NCBI RefSeq assembly: GCF_001613205.1
Contig: NZ_BDBX01000009.1
Location: forward strand, 1-64,000
Reading direction: 5' to 3'
DNA length: 64,000 nt
Source: Nocardia sienata NBRC 100364
Lineage (GTDB): Bacteria > Actinomycetota > Actinomycetes > Mycobacteriales > Mycobacteriaceae
Under the pieces are notes generated by a model. It did no database searches and was not told the DNA's origin. It worked only from the letters and a program-made list of their open reading frames with translations. The stretch's first letter is position 1. Every line of letters begins with the position of its first letter. The translations under genes and the position numbers were made by a program. Shown here piece by piece: positions 8,310 through 16,009 of this stretch.

Positions 8310-8594
8310 GACCGAAGGCCCTCCGTGGTTACGCGGCGCTGCCGCCTCCGGGCCTGATTCGTTCATGACGTGTCCATCGGTCATGACCGAAGGCCCTCCG
8401 TGGTTACGCTGCGCTGCCGCCTCCGGGCCTGATTCGTTCATGACGTGTCGATCCGTCATGACCGCGGCCCTCCGTGGTTACGCTTCGCTGCCGTCTCCCG
8501 GCCCGACTCGTTCATGCTGTGTCGATCGGTCACGACCGAGGGCCTTCCGTGGTTACGTTCCGCTACCGCGTCCGGGCCCGACTCGTTCATGACC
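8296..8594. repeat. Four tandem ~75-bp repeats carrying a ribosome-binding site and start codon
   Basis: Copies begin near 8296, 8371, 8446 and 8520 (period 75, 75, 74). Copies 1 and 2 are nearly identical; 3 and 4 are more diverged, and copy 3 has lost one base. On the minus strand each unit contains GGAGGG followed by ATG (GTG in copy 4) and encodes a repeated N-E-S-G-P-E-A-A-A stretch. The array fills the gap between the kinase stop (8587) and the crotonase start (8309). A diverged copy is found at about 61255-61318, so the unit is a dispersed element and not only a local duplication. Confidence 0.9.
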
Positions 8595-9609
8595 TGTACT
8601 CCGTCGTCTCGGTGAGTTCGGCGGCCGAGCGCATGAGTTCGGGCACGATCGGGCCGAATGATTGCAGTTTCACATCGTCGCCCGCGCGCTGGAAGCCCTG
8701 TTCCAGGACGATCGCGAGCTTCCATTTGGCCAGCACCAGGTAGTAGTCGAGATCGTCGACCTGCCGGCCCGATACCTGTGCGTAATGCGCCACCACCTGG
8801 TCGCGGGAGGGCATTCCGCGCATATCCACGTAACCCGATTCGGCCGCGTCGGGAGCCGAGGTGTCCGCCGGCCAGCTCTGTACCATCCAGGCCAGATCCA
8901 GCTTCGGGTCGCCGACGGTACCCATCTCCCAGTCGACGATGGCGGCCAGGCGGGCCGGCCCGCCCGCCCGATACATGACATTGGCGAACTGGTAATCGCC
9001 GTGCATCAGACCGGGAATGTAGTCCAGGGGCCGGTGCTCACGCAGCCAGCGGGTGGCGGTGTCCATCCCCTCGAGGTCACGGCCCTTGATCCGCTCGAAG
9101 AAGCCGGTCCATCGGGCGACCTGACGTTCGTGGAATCCGTCCGGCCGCCCCAGATCGTGCAGACCCCGCGCCCGCCAATCCACCCGGGACAGCAACGCGA
9201 TGCCCTCGGCGAGCTGATAGGCCAGGCCGGCGCGGGCGGTGAGGTCGGTGTCGAACGGGGCCGGCCAGACCCGGCGATGTTCCATCGGCGACCAGCCGTC
9301 CACAAATCCCATCAAGTAGAACGTGCGGCCGAGGACCGACGGGTCGGTGCAGACGGCCACGGCGTGGGTGTGCGGAACGTCGGTACCGTCCAGCGCCTCG
9401 ATGATCCGCCACTCCCGCAGGATGCCGTTGTCGCGGTCGGCCGGTGCCCCGGCCGGTGGTATCCGCAGCACACTGCGGTGTTCGCCGCGGGTGATCTCGT
9501 AGATCTCGTTCTGGGTTCCGCCCGACAGGAACCGGGTCTCCAGCGGTTCGCCCTTGCCCGGTAACCCGGCGTAGTCCATCCACTGCGCCAGCGGCGCGAA
9601 GTCGATCAT
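8587..9609 (-). CDS. Aminoglycoside-phosphotransferase-fold kinase, probable hydroxyacyl-CoA kinase
   Basis: 340 aa. The kinase core is complete: the Brenner-type motif H203-G-D205 with Asn210 and the metal-binding Asp226 in V-D-W-E-M-G-T-V-G-D-P. The L-S-G-G-T-Q-N-E start is typical of the group fused to, or next to, acyl-CoA dehydrogenases (N-terminal domain of human ACAD10/ACAD11; LvaA of Pseudomonas). In that group the kinase phosphorylates a 4-hydroxyacyl-CoA and the partner ACAD eliminates the phosphate. Here the ATG overlaps the ACAD stop (ATGA), so the pair is translationally coupled. The substrate is inferred from family and context; drug resistance is unlikely. Confidence 0.85.
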   Translation of the reverse strand: MIDFAPLAQWMDYAGLPGKGEPLETRFLSGGTQNEIYEITRGEHRSVLRIPPAGAPADRDNGILREWRIIEALDGTDVPHTHAVAVCTDPSVLGRTFYLMGFVDGWSPMEHRRVWPAPFDTDLTARAGLAYQLAEGIALLSRVDWRARGLHDLGRPDGFHERQVARWTGFFERIKGRDLEGMDTATRWLREHRPLDYIPGLMHGDYQFANVMYRAGGPARLAAIVDWEMGTVGDPKLDLAWMVQSWPADTSAPDAAESGYVDMRGMPSRDQVVAHYAQVSGRQVDDLDYYLVLAKWKLAIVLEQGFQRAGDDVKLQSFGPIVPELMRSAAELTETTEYRS

Positions 9610-10907
9610 TGGTTGCCTATCTCGTTTTCCAGGTAATCGGCGTATTTGGCCCGCGCCGCCTCGAGCTTGCGCGGTATCCATTCCGTGGGCCACTGATCGG
9701 CGCTGGGCCGGTGATCGCGCAGGACCTGTTTGGCGACGGTCATCTTGTGCACCTCGGTCGGTCCGTCGGCCAGACCCATCACACCGGCGCCGTGGATCAT
9801 CGTGAAGAAGGGCAGCTCGTTGGTGGTGCCCAGCGCGCCGTGTACCTGCATGGCCCGCCAGGCGATATCGTGCAGCACGGTCGGCATCACGACCTTCACC
9901 GCGGCGATATCCTTGCGGACCTTCTTGTAGTCGTTGTATTTGTCGATTTCCCAGGCCGTGTACAGCACCAGCAGCCGGAACTGTTTCAGTTGGGCGTAGG
10001 AATCGGCGATATAGCCCTGCACGAACTGTTTGTCGGCGAGCCGGCTGCCGGCGGTTTCCCGGCTCAGCGCGCGTTCGCACATCATGTCCAGGGCCTTCTG
10101 CGCGAGCCCGATGGTGCGCATGGCGTGATGGATACGGCCGCCGCCGAGCCGGGTCTGCGCGATCACGAACGCCTGCCCGGCCTCGCCGAGCAGGGCCTCG
10201 GCGGGTACGCGGACATCGTCGTAGTGGATCAGCGCGTGTGAGCCGTCGTTCAGCGGTTCACCGGCCAGGCCGATATTGCGTTCGATGCGGATCCCCGGGG
10301 TGTCGGCGGGCACCAGGAACATCGACATGCCCTGGTAGGGGCTCACTTCCGGGTCCGTCACCGCCATCACGATCAGGAATGCGGCGGTGCGGGCGTTGGA
10401 GGAGAAGAACTTCCGGCCGCTGATCGCCCAGTCGTCCCCGTCGCGTACGGCGCGGGTGCGGAAGAGTGTGGGGTCGGCCCCGGCCTGCGGTTCGGTCATC
10501 GAATAGCAGGAGAAGAGTTCACCGTCGAGCAGCGGCCGCAGATACCGCTCCTTCTGAGCCGCGGTGCCGTAGTGCGCGATGATCTCGGCATTGCCGGTAT
10601 CGGGCGCCTGGCAGCCGAAGACGATCGGAGCCCAGGAACTGCGGCCCAGGATCTCGTTCAGCAGCGCCAGCTCGAGCTGGCCGTAACCCTGCCCGCCCAG
10701 GTCCGGGCCGAGGTGGGTCGCCCACAGTCCCTGGTTGCGGACCCGCTGTTTGAGCGGATCGACAGCCGCCCGCCGGGCGCCCTCCAGGGGCACGAACTGC
10801 TCGTGCGGCCAGAGGAGATCCAGTGGTTCGACCTCGTCTCGTACGAACGCATCGGCCCAGTCGAGCTTCGCCTGGAAGTCGGGTTCGGTCTCGAAATCCC
10901 ATGCCAT
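9606..10907 (-). CDS. Acyl-CoA dehydrogenase, ACAD10/11-LvaC type partner of the kinase
   Basis: 433 aa starting at the ATG behind GGAGG. The full ACAD fold is present: M-T-E-P-Q-A-G-A-D-P (FAD/substrate loop), W-A-I-S-G-R-K-F-F-S, R-L-G-G-G-R-I-H-H-A-M-R, and the C-terminal H-G-A-L-G-T-T-N-E. The long N-terminus with L-D-L-L-W-P-H-E is typical of the ACAD11-like branch. It is predicted to work with the kinase encoded next, converting a phosphorylated 4-hydroxyacyl-CoA to an enoyl-CoA. It is first in the leftward operon; its promoter coincides with the paired operator at 10929-10964, divergent from the TetR gene. Confidence 0.88.
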   Translation of the reverse strand: MAWDFETEPDFQAKLDWADAFVRDEVEPLDLLWPHEQFVPLEGARRAAVDPLKQRVRNQGLWATHLGPDLGGQGYGQLELALLNEILGRSSWAPIVFGCQAPDTGNAEIIAHYGTAAQKERYLRPLLDGELFSCYSMTEPQAGADPTLFRTRAVRDGDDWAISGRKFFSSNARTAAFLIVMAVTDPEVSPYQGMSMFLVPADTPGIRIERNIGLAGEPLNDGSHALIHYDDVRVPAEALLGEAGQAFVIAQTRLGGGRIHHAMRTIGLAQKALDMMCERALSRETAGSRLADKQFVQGYIADSYAQLKQFRLLVLYTAWEIDKYNDYKKVRKDIAAVKVVMPTVLHDIAWRAMQVHGALGTTNELPFFTMIHGAGVMGLADGPTEVHKMTVAKQVLRDHRPSADQWPTEWIPRKLEAARAKYADYLENEIGNQ

Positions 10908-10928
10908 TTGCGCCTCCTCTCCTGCGGT

Positions 10929-10964
10929 GAGAATATACTTCTTATGAAGAAGAATGCAATTCTT
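10929..10964. promoter_or_regulatory. Paired operator dyads of the GAGAAT regulon (site 1)
   Basis: Two 15-bp dyads with centres 21 bp apart: 10929-10943 (GAGAATATACTTCTT) and 10950-10964 (AAGAATGCAATTCTT, perfect arms). Read on the minus strand they cover a possible -35 (TTGCAT) and -10 (TATATT, spacing 16) for the ACAD operon. The right dyad lies inside codons 3-7 of the TetR gene. This is the only regulon site that touches a regulator gene, hence probable autoregulation. Confidence 0.7.
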
Positions 10965-11609
10965 CCAGAGTCGGATCTGGTCGGCCGGATCGCGCGGAAG
11001 GCGGTGGCCGAGCGGGAGGCCGAATACGCCGGCGAGATCCGCCGGCTGCTGGATGCCGCACTGGATCAGGTGCGGCGGTGCGGGGCGGGCGCGCGTCCCC
11101 GGGTGGCCGATATCGTCGCCGCCGCCGGGTTGTCCAACGACGCGTTTTACCGGCACTTCCCGTCCAAGGACGCACTGATGGCGGCGGTGCTCGCCGATGG
11201 GGCGGAACGGCTGGCGGAATATGTCGCGCACCGGATGTCCAAGGAGTCCCGGCCGCGGGCCCGGGTCCGCGGCTGGGTGGCGGCCATCCTGGCTCAGGCC
11301 GAGCCGGCCCTCGCCGCCGATACGCGGGCCGTGCTGTGTCATACCGGTGCGCTCGGGGTGGACCTGGTGACCGGGCAGGCCGGCTCGGCGCCGCGACGGC
11401 TCGCGGTACTGCTCCATGCGCCGTTCGCCGAACTGGGCGTGGCCGAACCGGAATTCGTGGCCGGGCTGGTCGCCTACGCGACCGTCGGGAAGTTGTCGGA
11501 GTACCTGTGGTCGGATACCGAGCCCACCCCGGCCGAGGTCGCGCGGCTGGGCGACTTCTGTCTGGCTGCCGCCGCGGCGGCCGCCCGGACGTCCGGCTCG
11601 CCGCCATGA
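10944..11609 (+). CDS. TetR-family regulator, candidate master repressor of the island
   Basis: 221 aa. The N-terminal helix-turn-helix is at about residues 45-85, with V-A-D-I-V-A-A-A-G-L-S-N-D-A-F-Y-R-H-F-P-S-K-D-A-L, the textbook TetR recognition region. The remaining helical domain is ligand-binding and unassigned. The start is the ATG at 10944. It has only a weak GGTGAG upstream, so initiation may be leaderless or weak. Codons 3-7 form half of the paired operator, so binding would block its own expression and the divergent ACAD operon. Because the same dyad stands at seven other promoters in the window, this is the best candidate for their regulator; that link is inferred. Confidence 0.85.
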   Translation: MKKNAILPESDLVGRIARKAVAEREAEYAGEIRRLLDAALDQVRRCGAGARPRVADIVAAAGLSNDAFYRHFPSKDALMAAVLADGAERLAEYVAHRMSKESRPRARVRGWVAAILAQAEPALAADTRAVLCHTGALGVDLVTGQAGSAPRRLAVLLHAPFAELGVAEPEFVAGLVAYATVGKLSEYLWSDTEPTPAEVARLGDFCLAAAAAAARTSGSPP

Positions 11610-11659
11610 GGCCGGGCCGGTCCCGAGTGGAACGGACATCGGCCAAACCAGCAAACATT

Positions 11660-11679
11660 GCAATCCTTATTAGGATTGC
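11660..11679. promoter_or_regulatory. 20-bp dyad upstream of ACAD operon
   Basis: GCAATCCT and its exact complement AGGATTGC, separated by TATT, 14 bases before the ACAD start at 11694. It has the form of a repressor operator overlapping the promoter. It does not match the GAGAAT motif but resembles the ATCCTTA site at 25704-25719. Confidence 0.55.
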
Positions 11680-11693
11680 CGTAGGGTACGCCC

Positions 11694-12926
11694 ATGGACT
11701 TCACGATGGGTGCGACCGCCACGAAGCTCCGCGGCGAGCTACGCCGGTTGATCACCGACGAGGTCCCCGCCGACTATCTCGGCGCCTTCACCGACGATCC
11801 CGCGGACCTCGCCGTCGCCCAGCGTTTCTGCGCGACCCTGGCCGAACGCGGTCTGCTCTGTCCGGCCTGGCCCGAGGAATTCGGCGGCCGCGGCGCCTCG
11901 ATCTGGGAGCAGACCGTGGTCCGCGAAGAGATGTGGGCGCAGCACGAACCACGCGGTGCGCAGTACATGGGCGTCAACTGGGTGGGGCCGACCATCATGC
12001 GCCACGGCACCCCGGAACAGCAGCGCAGACACCTGCCGCCGATCGCGCGCGGCGAGGTCGTCTGGTGTCAGGGCTTCAGCGAACCCGAGGCAGGTTCGGA
12101 CCTGGCGTCGCTGCGCACCACCGCCCGCCGCGACGGCGCCGGGTGGACCATCTCCGGGCAGAAGATCTGGACCTCCTACGCCTCCATGGCCCAGTGGTGC
12201 TTCCTGCTCGCGCGCACCTCGAACGCCGGGCGCAAACAGCAGGGACTCACCGTCTTCCTGCTGCCCATGACCGATCCGGGCATCACTGTCCGGCCCATCG
12301 CCTCCATGCTGGGTCCGCACCATCTCAACGAAGTCTTCTTCGACGGTGTCCGGGCCACCGAGGCCGATGTGCTCGGCGAGGTGGACCACGGCTGGTCGGT
12401 GGTACAGGAGGTGCTGGCATTCGAACGCGTCGGCATTGCCCGCTACGCCCGCTGCGATCGGCTGCTGCACGCCGCACCCGAGGTTCTGGGCGAGAGCTGG
12501 GACGAGATCCCGGAAGCTCTGCGGGGGCGCTGGGCGCGCATGCTCACCCGGTGCCGCCGCGCGCGGCTGCTCGCGTACCAGGTACTGTCGCTGCAGAGTT
12601 CGGGCACGGTCGCGCCCGGGGACGCCGCCGCCTACCGGATCGCGGTGACCCGGCTCGATCAGGAGAGCGCCGAGGTGCTGGTGGAACTCGCGGCGGCGGT
12701 GCCCGGCGATTCGGCGACGCGCCGCCGGTTCCGGCGGGCCGTCCACGACCACTGGCGCTATGCGAATGCCGCGACCGTCGCGTCCGGAAGTATCGAGGTG
12801 CAACGGATTCTGCTCGCCCGCGAACTGCTGGCGGCTCCCGGGTCGGGGCGGGAGCGACCGGCGGTGGAATCCGCGGCCGCAGCGGTGCGGAGCAAGCATC
12901 GGCACGCCGGACGGGTCGGGTCGTGA
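11694..12926 (+). CDS. Acyl-CoA dehydrogenase, large subunit of a probable heteromeric pair
   Basis: 410 aa. ACAD landmarks: W-P-E-E-F-G-G-R-G-A near residue 60, Q-G-F-S-E-P-E-A-G-S-D-L-A near 125, W-T-I-S-G-Q-K-I-W-T near 150, and A-S-G-S-I-E-V-Q-R-I-L at the C-terminus in the FAD-binding position. Two ACAD genes in a row are typical of the actinobacterial alpha2-beta2 enzymes (FadE26/27, FadE28/29 type) that dehydrogenate steroid-like side chains; the partner here is the gene at 13033. It is first in a rightward operon ACAD-ACAD-crotonase-ACAD-ACAD. The last ~20 residues are Arg-rich and weakly conserved. Confidence 0.87.
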   Translation: MDFTMGATATKLRGELRRLITDEVPADYLGAFTDDPADLAVAQRFCATLAERGLLCPAWPEEFGGRGASIWEQTVVREEMWAQHEPRGAQYMGVNWVGPTIMRHGTPEQQRRHLPPIARGEVVWCQGFSEPEAGSDLASLRTTARRDGAGWTISGQKIWTSYASMAQWCFLLARTSNAGRKQQGLTVFLLPMTDPGITVRPIASMLGPHHLNEVFFDGVRATEADVLGEVDHGWSVVQEVLAFERVGIARYARCDRLLHAAPEVLGESWDEIPEALRGRWARMLTRCRRARLLAYQVLSLQSSGTVAPGDAAAYRIAVTRLDQESAEVLVELAAAVPGDSATRRRFRRAVHDHWRYANAATVASGSIEVQRILLARELLAAPGSGRERPAVESAAAAVRSKHRHAGRVGS

Positions 12927-13032
12927 CCGAGGGGGAAACCGCGGCGGCGGAGAGCCGCCCGGTGTGTGGGCCGGAATCCGTGGTGGCGGCGCACAACCGC
13001 AGGGGTTGTCGCGGTCGGCGGAGGAGGACTGT

Positions 13033-14013
13033 GTGAGTACGTCGAACGGGTCGGCCGGCGCCGCCCACGAGGTGCGGATCGAACTCGCCGCCGAGGCCGC
13101 CGAGTTCGGTCGCGAAGTGGTGCGCGCGCTGGGCGCGGCGGGCGGGGACGAGTTGGTGCGGCGGGCCGAACAGGACCCGCGCGACCGGCAGCGGGTGGTC
13201 GAGCCGGTGCTCACCGGCCTCGGTGCCTGGGAACTGGCCCCGCGACGGGATCCCGTCGAATTGGAGGCGGCGGCCGCGCTGTGCCGTGGCGCCGGATATT
13301 GGGCCACGCCCTACCCCGTGGCGGAACGGCTGGCGCGGCCGGACGACCCGGACCACGACGGTCTGCTCGTGGTCGCGGGCGCGGAGCCCGCGGGACCGGT
13401 CGCGGGGCTGGATCTGCGCTGGGTGACCGTGACGCCCAGCGGCGCACGGGGGTCCGCACGACCGGTGCCCGGCGGTTCGGTCCGGGGCTCGGCGTTCGTC
13501 GCCCCGCTCGAGATCCGGCCGCTCGTCGGTGACGGCAGCGCGGATCTCGCGCTCGCACTGACCCTTCCGTGCTGGACGCTGCTGGGGATGCTGGACCGGG
13601 CCCTGGAGCTCGCCCGCACCCATGTGTCGATCCGGGAACAGTTCGGGCGGCCGCTGGCCCAGTTCCAAGGGGTGCAGTTCCAGCTCACCGATGCCGAGGT
13701 CGAGCGGCGGGGAGTCGACCTGCTGGCCCGGTACGCGCTGTGGAGTATCCAGACCGGCCGCCCCGAAGCGGTCGACGACGCGCTGGCATTGCGGCTGGCG
13801 GCGCTGGAGGCCGCCGATATCGTGTTCCGGACCGCGCACCAGTTGCACGGTGCGGTCGGATTCTGTGACGAGACCTCGCTGTCGTGGCTGTCCCGGTACA
13901 GCCTGCCGCTGCGCCGGTTCCCGTTCGGCGCGGTGACCACCGAACAACTGCTGGCCGGCCGTATCGGCCGGCACGGTCTGGCAGGTCTGTTCTCCGATCC
14001 GGCGGGAGTGTGA
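13033..14013 (+). CDS. Acyl-CoA dehydrogenase-like partner subunit
   Basis: 326 aa from a GTG behind GGAGGA. It is shorter than a classical ACAD (about 380). The central beta domain is reduced, but the C-terminal helical domain keeps R-E-Q-F-G-R-P-L-A-Q-F-Q and Q-L-H-G-A-V-G-F, the FAD-facing Arg and the dimer motif. This fits the smaller subunit of a heteromeric ACAD, which supplies part of the active site to its neighbour at 11694. The 106 bases between them hold no gene. Seven bases separate it from the crotonase. Confidence 0.8.
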   Translation: MSTSNGSAGAAHEVRIELAAEAAEFGREVVRALGAAGGDELVRRAEQDPRDRQRVVEPVLTGLGAWELAPRRDPVELEAAAALCRGAGYWATPYPVAERLARPDDPDHDGLLVVAGAEPAGPVAGLDLRWVTVTPSGARGSARPVPGGSVRGSAFVAPLEIRPLVGDGSADLALALTLPCWTLLGMLDRALELARTHVSIREQFGRPLAQFQGVQFQLTDAEVERRGVDLLARYALWSIQTGRPEAVDDALALRLAALEAADIVFRTAHQLHGAVGFCDETSLSWLSRYSLPLRRFPFGAVTTEQLLAGRIGRHGLAGLFSDPAGV

Positions 14014-14019
14014 GGAACC

Positions 14020-14799
14020 GTGCGATACGACCTGCCCGATGTGCTCACCGTGACCGGAGAGGGCCCGGTGCGCATCGTCACCATCGATCGGCCGGCGGAA
14101 CTCAACGCCGTGAACGCCGACCTGCACCGGGGGCTGGCGCAGGTCTGGCGGCAGCTGGCCGCCGACACCGAGGCCCGGGTGGTGATCCTCACGGGTGCCG
14201 GTCGAGCCTTCAGCGCGGGCGGTGATCTGGACTGGATCAGCTCGTTCGTGGACGACCCGGTGGCCCGGGACGAGAGCATCCGCGAGGGCGCGGAGATCAT
14301 CGAGGAGTTGCTGCGCTTCCCGTTACCGGTGATCGCGGCGGTGAACGGCCCGGCCGTGGGTCTGGGCGCGAGTATCGCGATTCTGTGCGATATCGTCCTG
14401 ATCTCCGAACGCGCCCATCTGGCCGATCCGCATATCGCCGTGGGACTTGTGGCCGGTGACGGTGGCGCGGCCCTCTGGCCGCTGCTCACCCCGATTCTGC
14501 GATCCCGCGAGTACCTCTACACCGGCGACCGGATCGACGCGGCCACCGCGGTGGATCTCGGACTGGCCAGCCGGACGGTACCGGGGGAGGAGTTACCGGC
14601 CGCGGCCCGGGCACTGGCCGAGCGGTTGGCCGGATTGCCGCAGCAGGCGCTCAGCAGTACCAAACGGGTGGTGAACATGTACCTTTCGCAGGCGCTGGCG
14701 GGGCCGCTGCAGGCCGGTTTCGCCGCCGAGGTGGTGACCATGCAGTCGGCCGACCACCGGGCGCGACTCGCGGCCCTGCGCGGGCGGGCGCGGCGATGA
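14020..14799 (+). CDS. Crotonase-superfamily protein lacking both hydratase glutamates
   Basis: 259 aa, GTG start. Oxyanion-hole motifs are present (F-S-A-G-G-D-L-D and A-V-G-L-G-A-S). The positions of the two catalytic Glu of crotonase read Ala (in G-L-G-A-S) and His (in A-D-P-H-I-A). A plain enoyl-CoA hydration is therefore doubtful; crotonase-fold isomerases, hydrolases and C-C lyases use other residues. It lies between two ACAD pairs in one operon and so acts on an intermediate of the same acyl-CoA chain. Confidence 0.82.
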   Translation: MRYDLPDVLTVTGEGPVRIVTIDRPAELNAVNADLHRGLAQVWRQLAADTEARVVILTGAGRAFSAGGDLDWISSFVDDPVARDESIREGAEIIEELLRFPLPVIAAVNGPAVGLGASIAILCDIVLISERAHLADPHIAVGLVAGDGGAALWPLLTPILRSREYLYTGDRIDAATAVDLGLASRTVPGEELPAAARALAERLAGLPQQALSSTKRVVNMYLSQALAGPLQAGFAAEVVTMQSADHRARLAALRGRARR

Positions 14800-14812
14800 C
14801 GCGGAGGTGACC

Positions 14813-16009
14813 GTGACAGACAGCGATCTCGCGGCCTTCCGGGACACCGTGCGGCAGTGGTGCCGGGCGAATATCCCCACCCGGTGGCGGGCCACCCAGA
14901 CCGGTGCCACCGACGCGGAGTTCGTGGCGTTCCAGCGGGAGTGGTTCCAGCGGTTACGCGCCGCGGGGTACGCGGTGCCGCACTGGCCCCGGGAATACGG
15001 CGGCGGTATGCCGATCCCGCAGCAGATCGTGCTCTACCAGGAACTCGCGGCGCACGACGCGCCGCGGCTGGTGCTGGCGTTCGTGGCGATCCATCACGCC
15101 GCGGCCACCCTGCTCGCCGGCGGTACCGCCGAACAGCGGCAGCGCCATCTGTCCGCGATTCTCGACGGGGAACTGTGGGTGCAGGGGTTCTCGGAACCGA
15201 ATGCGGGGTCGGATCTGGCCGCGCTGCGCACGGCCGCCCGGCGCGACGGTGACGACTATGTAGTGACCGGGCAGAAGGTGTGGGCCAGCGGCGCCCAGTA
15301 CGCCGACTGGTGCCTGCTGCTGGCGCGGACCGACCCCGGCGCACCCAAACGCCGGGGGATCTCGTACTTCCTGATGGATATGCGTACGCCCGGGATAACG
15401 GTGCGGCCGATCCGTCAGGCCACCGGCGAATCGCATTTCTGCGAGATCTTCCTGGACGAGGTGCGGATACCGGCCGCGAATCTGCTCGGCGCCGAGAACC
15501 GGGGCTGGCAGCTGGCCCAGCAGACGCTGGGCGCCGAACGCGGCCTGACCATGCTGGAACTCGCGGAGCGGCTGGGTAATGCCGGGTTCGGTTGGCTGGT
15601 ACGGGAATGCCGCACCCCCGATGCTCTCGGACGGCGGCCGGTCGACGACGGGGATATCGCCGATCGGCTGGCCCGGCTCGAGATCGAGCTGACCGGACTG
15701 CGTGCCCTGTGCCGGGATCTCGTCGAACGCCACGACGCGGGCACCGTCGGCCCGGCCGACGCCTCCGTGGTCAAGCTGTATTACAGCGAACTCCTCCAGC
15801 GGATGACCGATTTCGGGGCGGAGATCTGTGGCCTGCCGGGGCAGACCGTGCTGCGCAAGCCCATGTCGGGCGGCTGGGAATCCGGGGCCTGGGTGCTGGA
15901 TTTCGTCGGCTCGTGGGAATGGACGGTGCCGGGCGGCAGCAGCGAGATCCAGCGCACCATCATCGGCGAACGCGGTCTGGGCCTGCCCAGGGAACCGGCG
16001 GGAGCGTGA
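14813..16009 (+). CDS. Acyl-CoA dehydrogenase, large subunit of second pair
   Basis: 398 aa. It has H-W-P-R-E-Y-G-G-G, Q-G-F-S-E-P-N-A-G-S-D-L, V-V-T-G-Q-K-V-W and the C-terminal W-T-V-P-G-G-S-S-E-I-Q-R-T-I-I, i.e. complete FAD-binding and dimer elements. The GTG at 14813 is preferred because GGAGG (14803-14807) overlaps the earlier GTG at 14807 and stands 5 bases before 14813. The stop overlaps the ATG of the next ACAD (ATGA), so the two subunits are made together. Expected to form alpha-beta with the 379-aa partner. Confidence 0.87.
   Translation: MTDSDLAAFRDTVRQWCRANIPTRWRATQTGATDAEFVAFQREWFQRLRAAGYAVPHWPREYGGGMPIPQQIVLYQELAAHDAPRLVLAFVAIHHAAATLLAGGTAEQRQRHLSAILDGELWVQGFSEPNAGSDLAALRTAARRDGDDYVVTGQKVWASGAQYADWCLLLARTDPGAPKRRGISYFLMDMRTPGITVRPIRQATGESHFCEIFLDEVRIPAANLLGAENRGWQLAQQTLGAERGLTMLELAERLGNAGFGWLVRECRTPDALGRRPVDDGDIADRLARLEIELTGLRALCRDLVERHDAGTVGPADASVVKLYYSELLQRMTDFGAEICGLPGQTVLRKPMSGGWESGAWVLDFVGSWEWTVPGGSSEIQRTIIGERGLGLPREPAGA

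Noticed and set aside
8310..8459. N-terminal extension of the crotonase through the repeat array
   Set aside because: The extra 25-residue copies are not part of the crotonase fold, and each has its own start; kept as a note only.
8296..8594. Tandem repeats as a possible CRISPR array
   Set aside because: The 75-bp units are contiguous with no unique spacers and no cas genes nearby; the repeat is translated and carries start signals.
8587..9609. Aminoglycoside resistance kinase
   Set aside because: Operon with ACAD and crotonase, and similarity to the ACAD10/11 kinase domain, make a drug kinase role unlikely.
10908..11663. Upstream extension of the ACAD at 9606 to 685 codons
   Set aside because: The added part is antisense to the TetR gene, lacks ACAD similarity, and the ATG at 10907 has an ideal GGAGG.
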